A stretch of 29,120 bases of DNA, from assembly GCF_943912555.1 (NCBI RefSeq), contig NZ_CALTUR010000006.1, positions 1 to 29,120 on the forward strand, given 5' to 3'. A program made the position numbers and the translations under genes. The stretch is from an uncultured Streptococcus sp. (GTDB lineage: Bacteria; Bacillota; Bacilli; Lactobacillales; Streptococcaceae). The notes beneath the pieces are model-generated. The model searched no databases, was not told where the DNA came from, and worked only from the letters and a program-made list of their open reading frames with translations. Of the stretch, positions 1-8,259 are shown piece by piece; the first letter of the stretch is position 1; every line of letters starts with the position of its first letter.

Positions 1-1
1 G

Positions 2-30
2 TATAATAGAAGTAGCTCTTTAATGGAGGT
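2..30 (+). promoter_or_regulatory. -10 box and Shine-Dalgarno site of rpiA
   Basis: A perfect TATAAT lies at 2-7 and a GGAGGT ribosome binding site at 25-30, seven bases before the GTG start at 37. The -35 element would lie outside the window, so the promoter is only half visible. Confidence 0.6.
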
Positions 31-36
31 GTTTGA

Positions 37-720
37 GTGGAAAATCTGAAGAAAATGGCAGGTATCAAGGCTGCTGAGTTCGTGAGAGATGGAATGGTCG
101 TCGGACTTGGGACAGGTTCGACTGCCTATTATTTTGTCGAAGAAATCGGTCGTCGTATCAAGGAAGAAGGGTTGCAGATTACAGCTGTAACGACTTCTAG
201 TGTGACCAGTAAACAGGCTGAAGGTCTTAATATCCCGCTCAAGTCTATTGACCAAGTAGACTTTGTCGATGTGACAGTCGACGGGGCGGATGAAGTGGAT
301 AGCCAGTTTAATGGAATCAAAGGCGGTGGTGGTGCCCTTCTCATGGAGAAGGTTGTCGCAACGCCCTCAAAAGAATATATTTGGGTAGTGGATGAAAGCA
401 AGCTGGTAGACAAACTAGGTGCTTTTAAATTGCCAGTAGAAGTGGTTCAGTATGGCGCAGAACAGGTCTTTCGTCGTTTTGAACGTGCTGGCTACAAACC
501 AAGTTTCCGTGAAAAAGACGGCCAACGTTTTGTGACCGATATGCAGAATTTTATCATTGACCTTGCCTTGGATGTCATTGAAGATCCAATTACCTTTGGC
601 CAAGAATTGGACCATGTCGTTGGTGTTGTAGAGCACGGTTTATTCAACCAAATGGTGGATAAGGTCATCGTTGCTGGACGAGATGGGGTTCAGATTTTAA
701 CTTCAACAAAAGCAAACTAA
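37..720 (+). CDS. rpiA: Ribose-5-phosphate isomerase A
   Basis: Interconverts ribose-5-phosphate and ribulose-5-phosphate in the cytoplasmic pentose phosphate pathway. The 227-aa length is normal for RpiA. Family motifs are visible in order: GLGTGSTA near residue 23 (phosphate loop), DGADEVD near 83 and [11 protein letters not shown] near 95 (active-site Asp and Lys). The start is GTG at 37, chosen because GGAGGT lies seven bases upstream. It is followed 23 bases later by deoB, whose product makes ribose-5-phosphate from ribose-1-phosphate, so the pair forms the exit from nucleoside salvage into central metabolism. The reading frame is intact. Confidence 0.97.
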   Translation: MENLKKMAGIKAAEFVRDGMVVGLGTGSTAYYFVEEIGRRIKEEGLQITAVTTSSVTSKQAEGLNIPLKSIDQVDFVDVTVDGADEVDSQFNGIKGGGGALLMEKVVATPSKEYIWVVDESKLVDKLGAFKLPVEVVQYGAEQVFRRFERAGYKPSFREKDGQRFVTDMQNFIIDLALDVIEDPITFGQELDHVVGVVEHGLFNQMVDKVIVAGRDGVQILTSTKAN

Positions 721-743
721 TCAACACAATAAGGAGACACATT

Positions 744-1955
744 ATGTCAAAATTTAATCGTATTCACCTGGTGGTATTAGATTCTGTAGGAATCGGTGCT
801 GCACCAGATGCTAATAACTTTGTCAATGCAGGAGTTCCAGATGGAGCTTCTGACACATTAGGACACATTTCAAAAACAGTTGGTTTGAATGTCCCAAACA
901 TGGCTAAAATCGGTCTAGGAAATATTCCTCGTGAAACTCCTCTTAAGACTGTTCCAGCTGAAAGCAATCCAACTGGATATGCAACAAAATTAGAAGAAGT
1001 ATCTCTTGGTAAGGATACTATGACTGGACACTGGGAAATCATGGGACTCAACATTACAGAGCCTTTCGATACTTTCTGGAACGGATTCCCAGAAGAAATC
1101 TTGACAAAAATCGAAGAATTCTCAGGACGCAAAGTCATTCGTGAAGCCAACAAACCTTACTCAGGAACAGCTGTTATTGATGATTTTGGACCACGTCAGA
1201 TGGAAACTGGGGAGTTGATTATCTATACTTCAGCTGATCCTGTTTTGCAAATTGCTGCCCACGAAGACATCATTCCTCTGGATGAATTGTACCGTATCTG
1301 TGAATACGCTCGTTCAATAACCCTTGAGCGTCCTGCCCTTCTAGGTCGTATCATTGCCCGTCCTTATGTAGGTGAACCAGGTAACTTCACTCGTACAGCT
1401 AACCGTCGTGATTTGGCCGTATCTCCATTTGCACCAACCGTTTTGGATAAACTCAATGAAGCAGGTATCGATACTTATGCTGTTGGTAAAATCAACGATA
1501 TCTTTAACGGCGCTGGTATAAATCATGACATGGGCCACAACAAGTCAAACAGCCACGGAATTGATACATTATTGAAGACCATGGGACTTGCTGAGTTTGA
1601 AAAAGGATTCTCCTTCACAAACTTGGTTGACTTTGATGCCCTTTATGGACACCGCCGCAATGCTCATGGCTACCGTGATTGCTTGCATGAGTTTGATGAA
1701 CGCTTGCCTGAAATTATCGCAGCTATGCGAGAAAATGATCTTCTTTTGATTACTGCGGACCATGGAAATGACCCAACCTATGCAGGAACAGACCACACTC
1801 GCGAATATATTCCACTTTTGGCTTACAGTCCTGCCTTTAAAGGAAATGGTGTCATTCCAGTTGGACATTTTGCAGATATCTCAGCAACAGTTGCGGATAA
1901 CTTTGGTGTTGAAACTGCCATGATTGGTGAAAGTTTCTTAGATAAATTGGTATAA
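744..1955 (+). CDS. deoB: Phosphopentomutase
   Basis: Converts (deoxy)ribose-1-phosphate to (deoxy)ribose-5-phosphate, linking nucleoside phosphorolysis to RpiA and DeoC. The protein has 403 aa, typical of bacterial DeoB in the alkaline-phosphatase superfamily. Visible signatures are the N-terminal metal-binding [13 protein letters not shown] (residues about 11-23), DTMTGHWE near residue 91 (phosphorylated Thr region) and ITADHGNDP near 336 (metal ligands). AAGGAG lies about eight bases before the ATG. The stop is separated by one base from the next start at 1957, so translation of the DUF1697 gene is probably coupled to deoB. Confidence 0.97.
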   Translation: MSKFNRIHLVVLDSVGIGAAPDANNFVNAGVPDGASDTLGHISKTVGLNVPNMAKIGLGNIPRETPLKTVPAESNPTGYATKLEEVSLGKDTMTGHWEIMGLNITEPFDTFWNGFPEEILTKIEEFSGRKVIREANKPYSGTAVIDDFGPRQMETGELIIYTSADPVLQIAAHEDIIPLDELYRICEYARSITLERPALLGRIIARPYVGEPGNFTRTANRRDLAVSPFAPTVLDKLNEAGIDTYAVGKINDIFNGAGINHDMGHNKSNSHGIDTLLKTMGLAEFEKGFSFTNLVDFDALYGHRRNAHGYRDCLHEFDERLPEIIAAMRENDLLLITADHGNDPTYAGTDHTREYIPLLAYSPAFKGNGVIPVGHFADISATVADNFGVETAMIGESFLDKLV

Positions 1956-1956
1956 G

Positions 1957-2518
1957 ATGACGCGATATGCTTTACTTGTTCGAGGCATTAATGTAGGTGG
2001 GAAAAATAAAGTTGTCATGGCGCAACTTCGTCAAGAACTGACAGAGTTGGGACTGGAAAAGCTTGAGACCTACATCAACAGTGGCAATATTTTCTTTACT
2101 TCGACAGACCCCAAAGCCCGATTGGTTGAAAAGTTAGAGGCTTTCTTTGAAGTCCATTATCCATTTATTCAGAGCTTTTCGTTGCTGAGTCATGAAGACT
2201 ATGAAGCAGAGCTGGAGAATCTGCCAGATTGGTGGACCAAAGATTTGGCACGAAAGGATGTCCTCTTTTACACGGAGGGATTGGATGTGGATCAAGTGAT
2301 CGAGAAAGTGAACAGTTTGGAACTGGAAGATGAAGTCGTTCATTTTGGAAAACTTGGTATTTTCTGGGGGAAAATACTGCGAAGAATCATACTACGAAAC
2401 AGCCTATCACAAATACTTACTCAAGATGCCTTTCTACCGCCAAATCACCATTCGTAATGCTAAAACTTTTGACAAAATCGGTCAAATGCTAAAAAATAAT
2501 AAAGGAGACACACAATGA
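1957..2518 (+). pseudogene. DUF1697 family protein, disrupted by a +1 frameshift
   Basis: The first 139 or so residues read as a DUF1697 protein: ALLVRGINVGGKNK at the N-terminus and YINSGNIFF near residue 39 are family hallmarks. The frame then runs out into an unrelated tail and stops at 2457. The expected C-terminal part (CEESYYETAYHKYLLKMPF and onward) continues in the +2 frame to a TGA at 2516-2518. The switch lies in the run GGGGGAAAA at 2366-2374, where one extra base explains everything. The restored stop overlaps the punA start in an ATGA arrangement (2515-2518), which shows the downstream frame is the ancestral one. The restored protein would be about 186 aa. The function of the family is unknown. 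A homopolymer sequencing error is possible. Confidence 0.85.
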
Positions 2519-3324
2519 CATTTTTAGATAAAATCAATGAAACAGCTGCCTTCCTGAAAGACAAGGGAATCCAAGCACCTGAGTTCGGTCTAATCCTTGG
2601 ATCAGGTCTGGGAGAACTTGCAGAAGAAATCGAAAATCCAGTTGTAGTAGACTATGCAGATATTCCCAACTGGGGCCGTTCGACAGTAGTCGGTCACGCT
2701 GGTAAATTGGTATATGGTGACCTTGCAGGTCGAAAAGTCTTGGCTCTTCAAGGTCGTTTCCATTTCTACGAAGGAAATCCTCTGGAAGTCGTGACTTTCC
2801 CAGTACGTGTCATGAAAGTTCTTGGATGTGAAGGTGTCATTGTAACCAATGCTGCTGGTGGTATTGGATTTGGCCCTGGTACCTTGATGGCTATCTCAGA
2901 CCATATCAATATGACGGGGCAGAACCCATTGATGGGTGAAAACTTGGATGATTTTGGTCCACGTTTCCCTGATATGTCTAAAGCCTACACACCAAAATAC
3001 CGTGCTACTGCCCATGAAGTGGCTAAAAAACTTGGTATCAAGCTTGATGAAGGGGTCTATATCGGTGTAACTGGTCCAACTTATGAAACACCAGCAGAAA
3101 TTCGTGCCTATAAGACACTTGGAGCAGATGCAGTCGGTATGTCTACGGTTCCTGAAGTGATTGTGGCAGCCCACTCAGGTTTGAAAGTTCTTGGTATTTC
3201 ATGTATCACTAACTTTGCGGCTGGTTTCCAAGAAGAACTTAATCACGAAGAAGTTGTAGAAGTGACTGAACGTGTTAAAGGTGATTTCAAAGGCTTACTT
3301 AAAGCAATTCTTGCTGAACTATGA
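2515..3324 (+). CDS. punA: Purine nucleoside phosphorylase, trimeric type
   Basis: Phosphorolysis of inosine, guanosine and deoxy forms to base and (deoxy)ribose-1-phosphate. The 269-aa protein has the trimeric PNP signatures: LGSGLG near residue 29 (phosphate binding), STVVGHAGKL near 60, GRFHFYEG near 83, NAAGGIG near 118, and the late ITNFAAG, whose Asn is the known determinant of 6-oxopurine specificity. AAAGGAG sits upstream of the ATG, whose ATGA overlaps the repaired stop of the DUF1697 frame. A second, unrelated hexameric-type phosphorylase (deoD) lies 3.3 kb downstream, so the cell covers a wide range of purine nucleosides. Confidence 0.96.
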   Translation: MTFLDKINETAAFLKDKGIQAPEFGLILGSGLGELAEEIENPVVVDYADIPNWGRSTVVGHAGKLVYGDLAGRKVLALQGRFHFYEGNPLEVVTFPVRVMKVLGCEGVIVTNAAGGIGFGPGTLMAISDHINMTGQNPLMGENLDDFGPRFPDMSKAYTPKYRATAHEVAKKLGIKLDEGVYIGVTGPTYETPAEIRAYKTLGADAVGMSTVPEVIVAAHSGLKVLGISCITNFAAGFQEELNHEEVVEVTERVKGDFKGLLKAILAEL

Positions 3325-3556
3325 GAAAAAAATAAGTAGGAAAGCATTTCGGTGAGTTGGAAGATGAATGAAATAATTAACTTCCATATAGAATTATGAT
3401 ATGAAAATTGAATGAGGTCCCCATACTTTTACAAACCTCATCAAATCCTTGTTAACCAAGTATAAAAATGAAACTGTGATGCTAAAGGAGATTAGCTGAT
3501 TGGAGAGTATTGTTGGTAAAGAGGGTGAAAAAAATAAAAGAAAGATATATGAATAA
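3325..3556 (+). other. Intergenic region punA to lipase-lectin gene
   Basis: This AT-rich spacer has no convincing ORF. A 7-bp inverted repeat (ATGAGGT at 3412-3418 and ACCTCAT at 3435-3441) is present without a following T-run, so it is only a weak terminator candidate for punA. I see no well-spaced -35/-10 pair. Directly before the ATG at 3557 there is only a purine-rich AAGAAAG stretch as a possible weak ribosome site. Confidence 0.4.
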
Positions 3557-6289
3557 ATGAAAATTAATCAACGAATTATGCGTTTTGGTATAAAAAAACT
3601 AAGTATCGGAGTTGTGTCTGTTGCAGTTGGTTTTGCTTTTTTAGCACCGACAGGAATTTCTGCCAATGAAGGCAGTCCAGTTGTGAAAAACGAAACTCCT
3701 CTAGTAGTAAATGCAACGGATAGTCCGGCAAAACTAGACAGTACCGATAAAAAACAGGAAATATCTATTACAGAGGAGAAAACTACAGTTGCTCAATCAA
3801 CTCTAGAGACAAAAGAAGTTGTTAAAACTCAGAAAGAAAAAGCAGGAGAAGAATTATATCAAAAAGAATCTGCTGTACCTCATGAGGAATTGAAGAAAGA
3901 GGAAATTCTAAAGGATGAGCCAAAAAATTCTCGACCAGTAACAGAGGCAGACTTTGTCAAAATTTCTAAAGGAGAACTCCATGTAGAGAAGGATCTTGTA
4001 GATAATTCTTTATATGGTGGAAAATTTTTAGATCCTGATGGCGATGATGATCATGATGGAATCAAAAATAAGGATGAATTGTATATTTACAATAAAGATG
4101 GGAAAGACTATTTAGGTTACCATAGCCATCCATTACTAGCAGATAGTGATGGAGATGGATTAGCAGATGGAGAAGATGATAACAAGAAACAATGGTATGT
4201 CACAGATCGTGATTCCCTCCTTTTTATGGAGTTGGCTTATCGTGATGATGATTACATTGACAAAATTCTAGATCATAAAAATCCTTTTCCAAGTCTTTAC
4301 CTTGATCGTCAAGAATATAAAATGATGCACAATGAACTGGCACCATTTTGGAAGATGAAAAAGGCTTATCATACAGCAAGTGGCTTGGATGCTTTCTTGT
4401 TTGAAACTAAGAGTGATCTTCCTTATTTAAAAGACAATACGGTTCAAATGTTGGCTATTCGTGGAACGCGAGTTAATGACGCCAAGGATTTAAGTGCAGA
4501 TTTTGTTTTATTTGGTGGAAATAAACCTGCACAAGCGGATGATATCCGTAATGTTGTAAAAGAACTAGCGCAGGATTCCAGTATCACCAATCTGTATATG
4601 ACAGGTCATTCGCTGGGAGGCTACTTGGCTCAAATAGCGGCAGTTGAAGCTTATCAAAAATATCCTACTTTTTATAATAATGTTTTGAAAAAGGTTACGA
4701 CATTTAGCGCTCCTAAAGTCATTACTTCTCGAACTATTTGGAATGCTAAAAATGGTTTCTGGGATGTAGGATTAGAAAGTCGTAAGTTGGCTTTATCTGG
4801 TAAAATAAAACATTATGTGGTCGATAATGATAATGTTGTGACATCTTTGATTCGTAATGATCATGATATTGTAACCTTTACAGGTAACTCTAGTTTCAAG
4901 CACCGTTCGCGTGGTTATTTTGAAAGTAGAATGAATGCTATCCCGAATTTTAATATTGGAAAACGTGATACGCTTGATAAACAGGGATATCGTGATCAAA
5001 AATTGGACAACGTTTATTTCTTTAAGAAACAACAAGTCCCTCTGTCGTCTAGTAAACCAAGCGCTGAACCTCTTGAAAATATAGCTCTAGGGAAACGAGT
5101 AACTCAAAGTTCGACAGCTTTTGGAGGAGATGCTAGAAGAGCAGTTGATGGTAAATTAGATGGAAATTACGGACATAATTCTGTTACTCATACAGATTTT
5201 TAATCAAAACCTTGGTGGCAAGTCGATTTAGATAAGGAAGAAACGATTCGCCAGATTAATATTTACAATCGAACAGATGCTGCTCAAGATAGACTGACTA
5301 ATTTTAATGTGATTCTTTTAGATAGTTCTGGAAAAGAAATTGAAAGAAAGCGCATTGCATACTTACGAGATAGTTCCGCTCAGATTTCAATTGATTATAA
5401 GAAAGCTCGTTTTGTACGCATTGAGTTAGATGGATATAACGCTCTCAGTCTTGCAGAAGTTCAGGTTTTTCGCGCTGAAAATATTGCTTGGAAAAAACAA
5501 GCACGTCAAAGCTCTACCGAATTTGGAGGAGATGCTAGTCGTGCCTTGGATGGCAATACCAATAGTAGTTATAGCCAGCAATCAATTACCCATACAAAAT
5601 TTGAAAACCAGCCTTGGTGGGAAGTTGATTTAGGTCGTACAGAACAGGTAGGACTTGTTCGCCTTCATAATCGTGGGGATGGAGAACTTTCTAAACGTCT
5701 GTCAGACTTTGATGTGATTTTATATGATGAAAAAGGGACAGAAGTTGCTAGACAATATGTTTCTCGTTTAGAAGGAAGCAGTTTAGATCTCCAGTTGAAT
5801 GGTAAATTAGGTCGCCGTGTTCGCATTCAATTGCGTCAAAAAAATCAAGCTCTCAGCCTTGCAGAAGTAGAAGTTTTTCGATTTGTAGCTAAAAATAATT
5901 CAACTACTCAAGCTTCTAAGCCTGTACAACTGTTAAACTACACTCCTGTAAAAGATAAGACCCTAACTATCCAACATAGTGGTGCTTATATTGCACGTTA
6001 TTCAATATCGTGGGAAGAAGTTACAGTAGATAAAGATGGTAATTCAGTTGTTCGCAGTCATTCTTGGGAAGGGAATGGACGAAATCAGACCGCAGGCTCT
6101 GTCCTCAATCTCCCAATTAAGTCTAATATGCGCAATCTTCGAATTAAGATTGAGAAAAGAACTGGTCTTTTTTGGAATAGATGGCAAACAATCTATGATA
6201 ATAGACCAATTCTTGCACAATCCCATCGAAAAATCACTCACTGGGGAACAACATTGAATTCTAAGGTGAGTGACGATGATGTCTTATAA
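3557..6289 (+). pseudogene. Secreted lipase / tandem F-type lectin / CDC domain 4 hybrid, interrupted by an in-frame TAA
   Basis: One frame of 911 codons with an internal TAA at 5201-5203 (codon 549). Domains in order: YSIRK-like signal peptide (1-37; FGIKKLSIGVVSVAVGF, cleavage probably after GISA); low-complexity linker to about 125; DxDxDG calcium-type repeats (about 159-205); an alpha/beta-hydrolase with nucleophile elbow GHSLGG (Ser352) and plausible Asp423/425 and His449; two F-type lectin domains (about 507-640 and 641-776), both fitting H-x26-R-x-D-x4-R/K; and a C-terminal region (about 792-910) resembling domain 4 of cholesterol-dependent cytolysins (HSGAY, SWEGNGRN, WGTTL). No pore-forming CDC domains 1-3 and no LPxTG are seen. 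The second lectin repeat has GAA where the first has TAA, so one G-to-T change is the simplest cause. The first 548 codons could still yield signal, linker and lipase. Known relatives by family: lectinolysin joins an F-lectin to a complete CDC. Confidence 0.85.
5075..5880 (+). repeat. Tandem duplication encoding two F-type lectin domains
   Basis: Two copies of about 402 bp start at 5075 and 5477. Both begin with an ENIA segment, share the DNA string TTTGGAGGAGATGCTAG, and end with a LAEV.VFR strand. Each copy has the fucolectin motif H-x26-R-x-D-x4-R/K (RTDAAQDR in the first, RGDGELSK in the second). The internal stop at 5201 falls inside the x26 spacer of copy one. Confidence 0.85.
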
Positions 6290-6521
6290 TCTGATGGTAC
6301 AATGACAGTTAGGTTGTCTAGCTTATAAGGAAAGAATTACCTGAGTTTTAATGGAACTTAGGTAGCTTTCTGTGAAAGAACAAAATTAAAAAAGAAAGGT
6401 AGAGTGAGGTGTTCTAATTTGAACACGAGCGGAAAACTTTTCTAAAAACTCAGAAGAGAGGGGGAGTTCGGGATTGAATTGAAGCCGCTCTAATCTTCTC
6501 AATATCATCAAAATTAAGAAA

Positions 6522-6558
6522 GAAAGGAATTGAACCCACCCTAAAAGCAGTGGGAAAA
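6522..6558 (+). repeat. 37-base dispersed segment, copy A
   Basis: 31 of 37 positions are identical to 26371-26407 upstream of parC (shared skeleton GAAAGGA.TTGAAC.C.CCCTAAA). It lies at the left edge of the palindrome before deoD. The origin is not recognised. Confidence 0.6.
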
Positions 6559-6619
6559 AGATAGTTGGTCTAGCGAGCATCGCTCACTGCACCCAACTCC
6601 TATTTTCCCTTTGCTTTTT
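6543..6619 (+). repeat. Long imperfect palindrome in the deoD leader
   Basis: The arms AAAAGCAGTGGGAAAA (from 6543) and TTTTCCCTTTGCTTTT (to about 6618) pair at 14 of 16 positions. Inside them ATAG/CTAT and TTGG/CCAA pair, and at the tip AGCGAGC (6572-6578) pairs with GCTCACT (6582-6588) with one mismatch over an ATC loop. It ends about 23 bases before the deoD ATG. Confidence 0.65.
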
Positions 6620-6641
6620 GACGGGTTTGGTATCTTATATT

Positions 6642-7352
6642 ATGTCTATCCATATTGCTGCTCAGCAGGGTGAAATTGCTGATAAAATTCTTCTTCCTGG
6701 GGATCCTCTTCGTGCCAAGTTTATTGCGGAGAATTTCCTTGAAGATGCTGTTTGTTTTAACGAAGTGCGTAACATGTTTGGTTACACTGGTACTTACAAG
6801 GGTCACCGTGTATCTGTCATGGGAACTGGGATGGGAATGCCATCTATTTCGATTTATGCGCGTGAGTTGATTGTTGACTACGGTGTGAAAAAATTGATCC
6901 GTGTGGGAACTGCGGGTTCTTTGAATGAAGATGTCCACGTTCGTGAATTGGTTTTGGCGCAGGCAGCTGCAACCAACTCAAACATCATCCGCAACGATTG
7001 GCCACAGTACGATTTTCCACAAATCGCTAGCTTTGATTTGCTTGATAAGGCCTACCATATCGCTAAAGAACTCGGTATGACCACCCACGTTGGGAACGTT
7101 TTGTCTTCTGATGTCTTTTATTCAAACTACTTTGAAAAGAACATCGAACTTGGTAAATGGGGAGTCAAGGCTGTGGAAATGGAAGCAGCAGCTCTTTACT
7201 ATCTGGCAGCCCAATACCACGTTGATGCGCTAGCTATCATGACCATCTCTGATAGCTTGGTCAATCCAGACGAAGACACAACTGCAGAAGAACGCCAAAA
7301 TACCTTCACCGATATGATGAAGGTTGGTTTGGAAACCTTGATTGCAGAATAA
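6642..7352 (+). CDS. deoD: Purine nucleoside phosphorylase, DeoD (hexameric) type
   Basis: Phosphorolysis of purine (deoxy)nucleosides, including adenosine in this subfamily. The 236-aa protein starts [20 protein letters not shown], the standard DeoD N-terminus, with GDPLRA (phosphate-binding Arg) at about residues 20-25, GTGMGMPS near 64, VGTAGS near 90, VEMEAAALY near 178 (nucleoside-binding Met-Glu) and SDSL near 202 (catalytic Asp). The ATG at 6642 is preferred over an in-frame TTG at 6618 because homologues start MSIH. No clear Shine-Dalgarno precedes it, and a TGGTATCTT element ends only about five bases before the ATG, so a very short leader is possible. Confidence 0.95.
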   Translation: MSIHIAAQQGEIADKILLPGDPLRAKFIAENFLEDAVCFNEVRNMFGYTGTYKGHRVSVMGTGMGMPSISIYARELIVDYGVKKLIRVGTAGSLNEDVHVRELVLAQAAATNSNIIRNDWPQYDFPQIASFDLLDKAYHIAKELGMTTHVGNVLSSDVFYSNYFEKNIELGKWGVKAVEMEAAALYYLAAQYHVDALAIMTISDSLVNPDEDTTAEERQNTFTDMMKVGLETLIAE

Positions 7353-7362
7353 TTATATCCAA

Positions 7363-7408
7363 AAAAGGAAGCCCTTCTTTATGAATTGGAGGACTTCCTT
7401 TTCTTATC
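7363..7408. terminator. Bidirectional terminator between deoD and the P-loop kinase gene
   Basis: AAAAGGAAG (7363-7371) pairs with CTTCCTTTT (7394-7402). On the minus strand it is followed by six T residues, on the plus strand by a weaker T-rich tail. It overlaps the last codons of the minus-strand kinase gene, a compact arrangement for convergent genes. Confidence 0.75.
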
Positions 7409-7903
7409 TAGAAATTGGTCTATCTCTTTTTGTGATCTGAGGATAACTAATTTATATGGATAGTTTTTTTGAATCCACTTGTAGCGTTCCTTAGCGGATT
7501 TGCTCCGTCCGTCCCTGAGAATCCATCTGATAAACTCCCAATTAAATTGTTCTTGACAACCAGCTGCCATACTTTCTCTGACTTTTCCTCTGTATTTTAA
7601 ATAGCGCTTAAAGGCTCTTAGCAAACAATTCCAAGCAGAGAAATTTAAAAAGATGATTTGGTCAGCTTCCTGCATTCTTTCTTCGTAATAACACCAAGAA
7701 TAATTACCATCGATGACCCAAGCTTCATGCTTGGTGAGAAATTTTTTCATCTCATCCAACATCCATTCACGGTCACTGTCTTGCCAACCAGGTTGAAATT
7801 GGAGTGTGTCCATGTGAAGTTTTGGGATGGAGTAGTAGTTAGATAACTTTTCGGCTAGCGTTGACTTACCAGCACCAGAATATCCGATAATTGCGATTTT
7901 CAT
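7379..7903 (-). CDS. P-loop nucleotide kinase-like protein (FlaR/topology-modulation family)
   Basis: A 174-aa soluble protein with an N-terminal Walker A motif GYSGAGKST (residues 7-15) and the look of the adenylate-kinase-like family often named 'DNA topology modulation protein' or FlaR-related. WVIDGNYS near residue 62 fits the NMP-binding part, and the basic helix FKRYLKYRGKVRES near 100 fits the lid region. The substrate is not known, and the 'topology' name is historical. The gene is monocistronic and convergent with deoD. Its 3' end forms half of the shared terminator. Confidence 0.8.
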   Translation of the reverse strand: MKIAIIGYSGAGKSTLAEKLSNYYSIPKLHMDTLQFQPGWQDSDREWMLDEMKKFLTKHEAWVIDGNYSWCYYEERMQEADQIIFLNFSAWNCLLRAFKRYLKYRGKVRESMAAGCQEQFNWEFIRWILRDGRSKSAKERYKWIQKNYPYKLVILRSQKEIDQFLDKKRKSSNS

Positions 7904-7928
7904 TTTCTACCTTTTCGTATTTGGAGAC

Positions 7929-7957
7929 AAAAAAACAGCCTCTATGGACTGTTTCTT
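7929..7957 (-). terminator. Rho-independent terminator of rpsT
   Basis: On the minus strand AAACAG.CC pairs with GGCTGTTT over a short ATAGA loop and is followed by a run of T residues (the A7 at 7929-7935 on the plus strand). It begins right at the rpsT stop. Confidence 0.85.
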
Positions 7958-8192
7958 ATTTAGCAAGTTTAGCTGAAAGACGAGCTTTGTCGCGGCTTGC
8001 TTTGTTTTTGTGAATCAAACCTTTAGTTTCTGCTTTATCGATAGCTGAGCTAGCAGCACGGAAAAGTTCTTCAGATGGGTTTGCTTCGAAAGCTTTGATA
8101 GCAGTACGCATAGCTGATTTTTGAGCTGAGTTCTTTTCGTTTTGTTTAACGTTCAATTCAGCGCGTTTGATAGCTGATTTAATGTTTGCCAA
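7956..8192 (-). CDS. rpsT: 30S ribosomal protein S20
   Basis: Primary-binding small-subunit protein that contacts 16S rRNA. The 78-aa product (M)[13 protein letters not shown]...SAKLAK is typical in length, Lys/Arg/Ala rich and all-helical. The start is taken as TTG (8192-8190), because GGAGGT lies seven bases upstream and S20 begins [10 protein letters not shown]. The ATG at 8207 would place the Shine-Dalgarno inside the coding region. A TTG start is a known way to keep S20 translation modest. The gene is monocistronic with its own promoter (8224-8252) and terminator. Confidence 0.96.
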
Positions 8193-8223
8193 TGTTCTTA
8201 CCTCCATATTTACTAACTATACC

Positions 8224-8252
8224 ATTATATCTGAAAACTTACGTTTTGACAA
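8224..8252 (-). promoter_or_regulatory. Promoter of rpsT
   Basis: Reading the minus strand: TTGTCA (-35, 8252-8247), a 17-base spacer, then TATAAT (-10, 8229-8224). This is close to the sigma-A consensus and fits a strongly expressed ribosomal protein gene. Confidence 0.9.
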
Positions 8253-8259
8253 GGGAAAA

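Larger units (their letters stand above)
6290..6641 (+). other. Structured intergenic region upstream of deoD
   Basis: This 352-base stretch has no supported gene but several inverted repeats. A stem-loop at about 6330-6370 (GAAAG/CTTTC plus TACCTgAGTT/AACTtAGGTA) may end the upstream transcript, although no T-run follows. GTGTTC/GAACAC pairs at 6409-6414 and 6421-6426. GAGCGG/CCGCTC pairs at 6427-6432 and 6485-6490. A long imperfect palindrome occupies 6543-6619. A 37-base segment at 6522-6558 recurs upstream of parC. Confidence 0.6.

Noticed and set aside
129..413. Open frames opposite rpiA, deoB, parE, parC and other genes
   Set aside because: They are shadows in antisense frames of well-supported genes, without ribosome sites or recognisable products.
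5201..5308. Programmed stop-codon readthrough of the lipase gene
   Set aside because: TAA followed by T is normally an efficient stop, and no stem-loop or known readthrough context is seen; a simple nonsense mutation is more likely.
3557..6289. Complete pore-forming cytolysin
   Set aside because: Only domain 4-like sequence is present. The region before the lectins is a hydrolase, with no CDC domains 1-3.
6522..6560. TTCAATTCC/TTCAACTCC on the minus strand of the 37-base segments resembles a tRNA T-loop
   Set aside because: The flanking bases do not form a five-pair T stem and no acceptor or anticodon arms are present.
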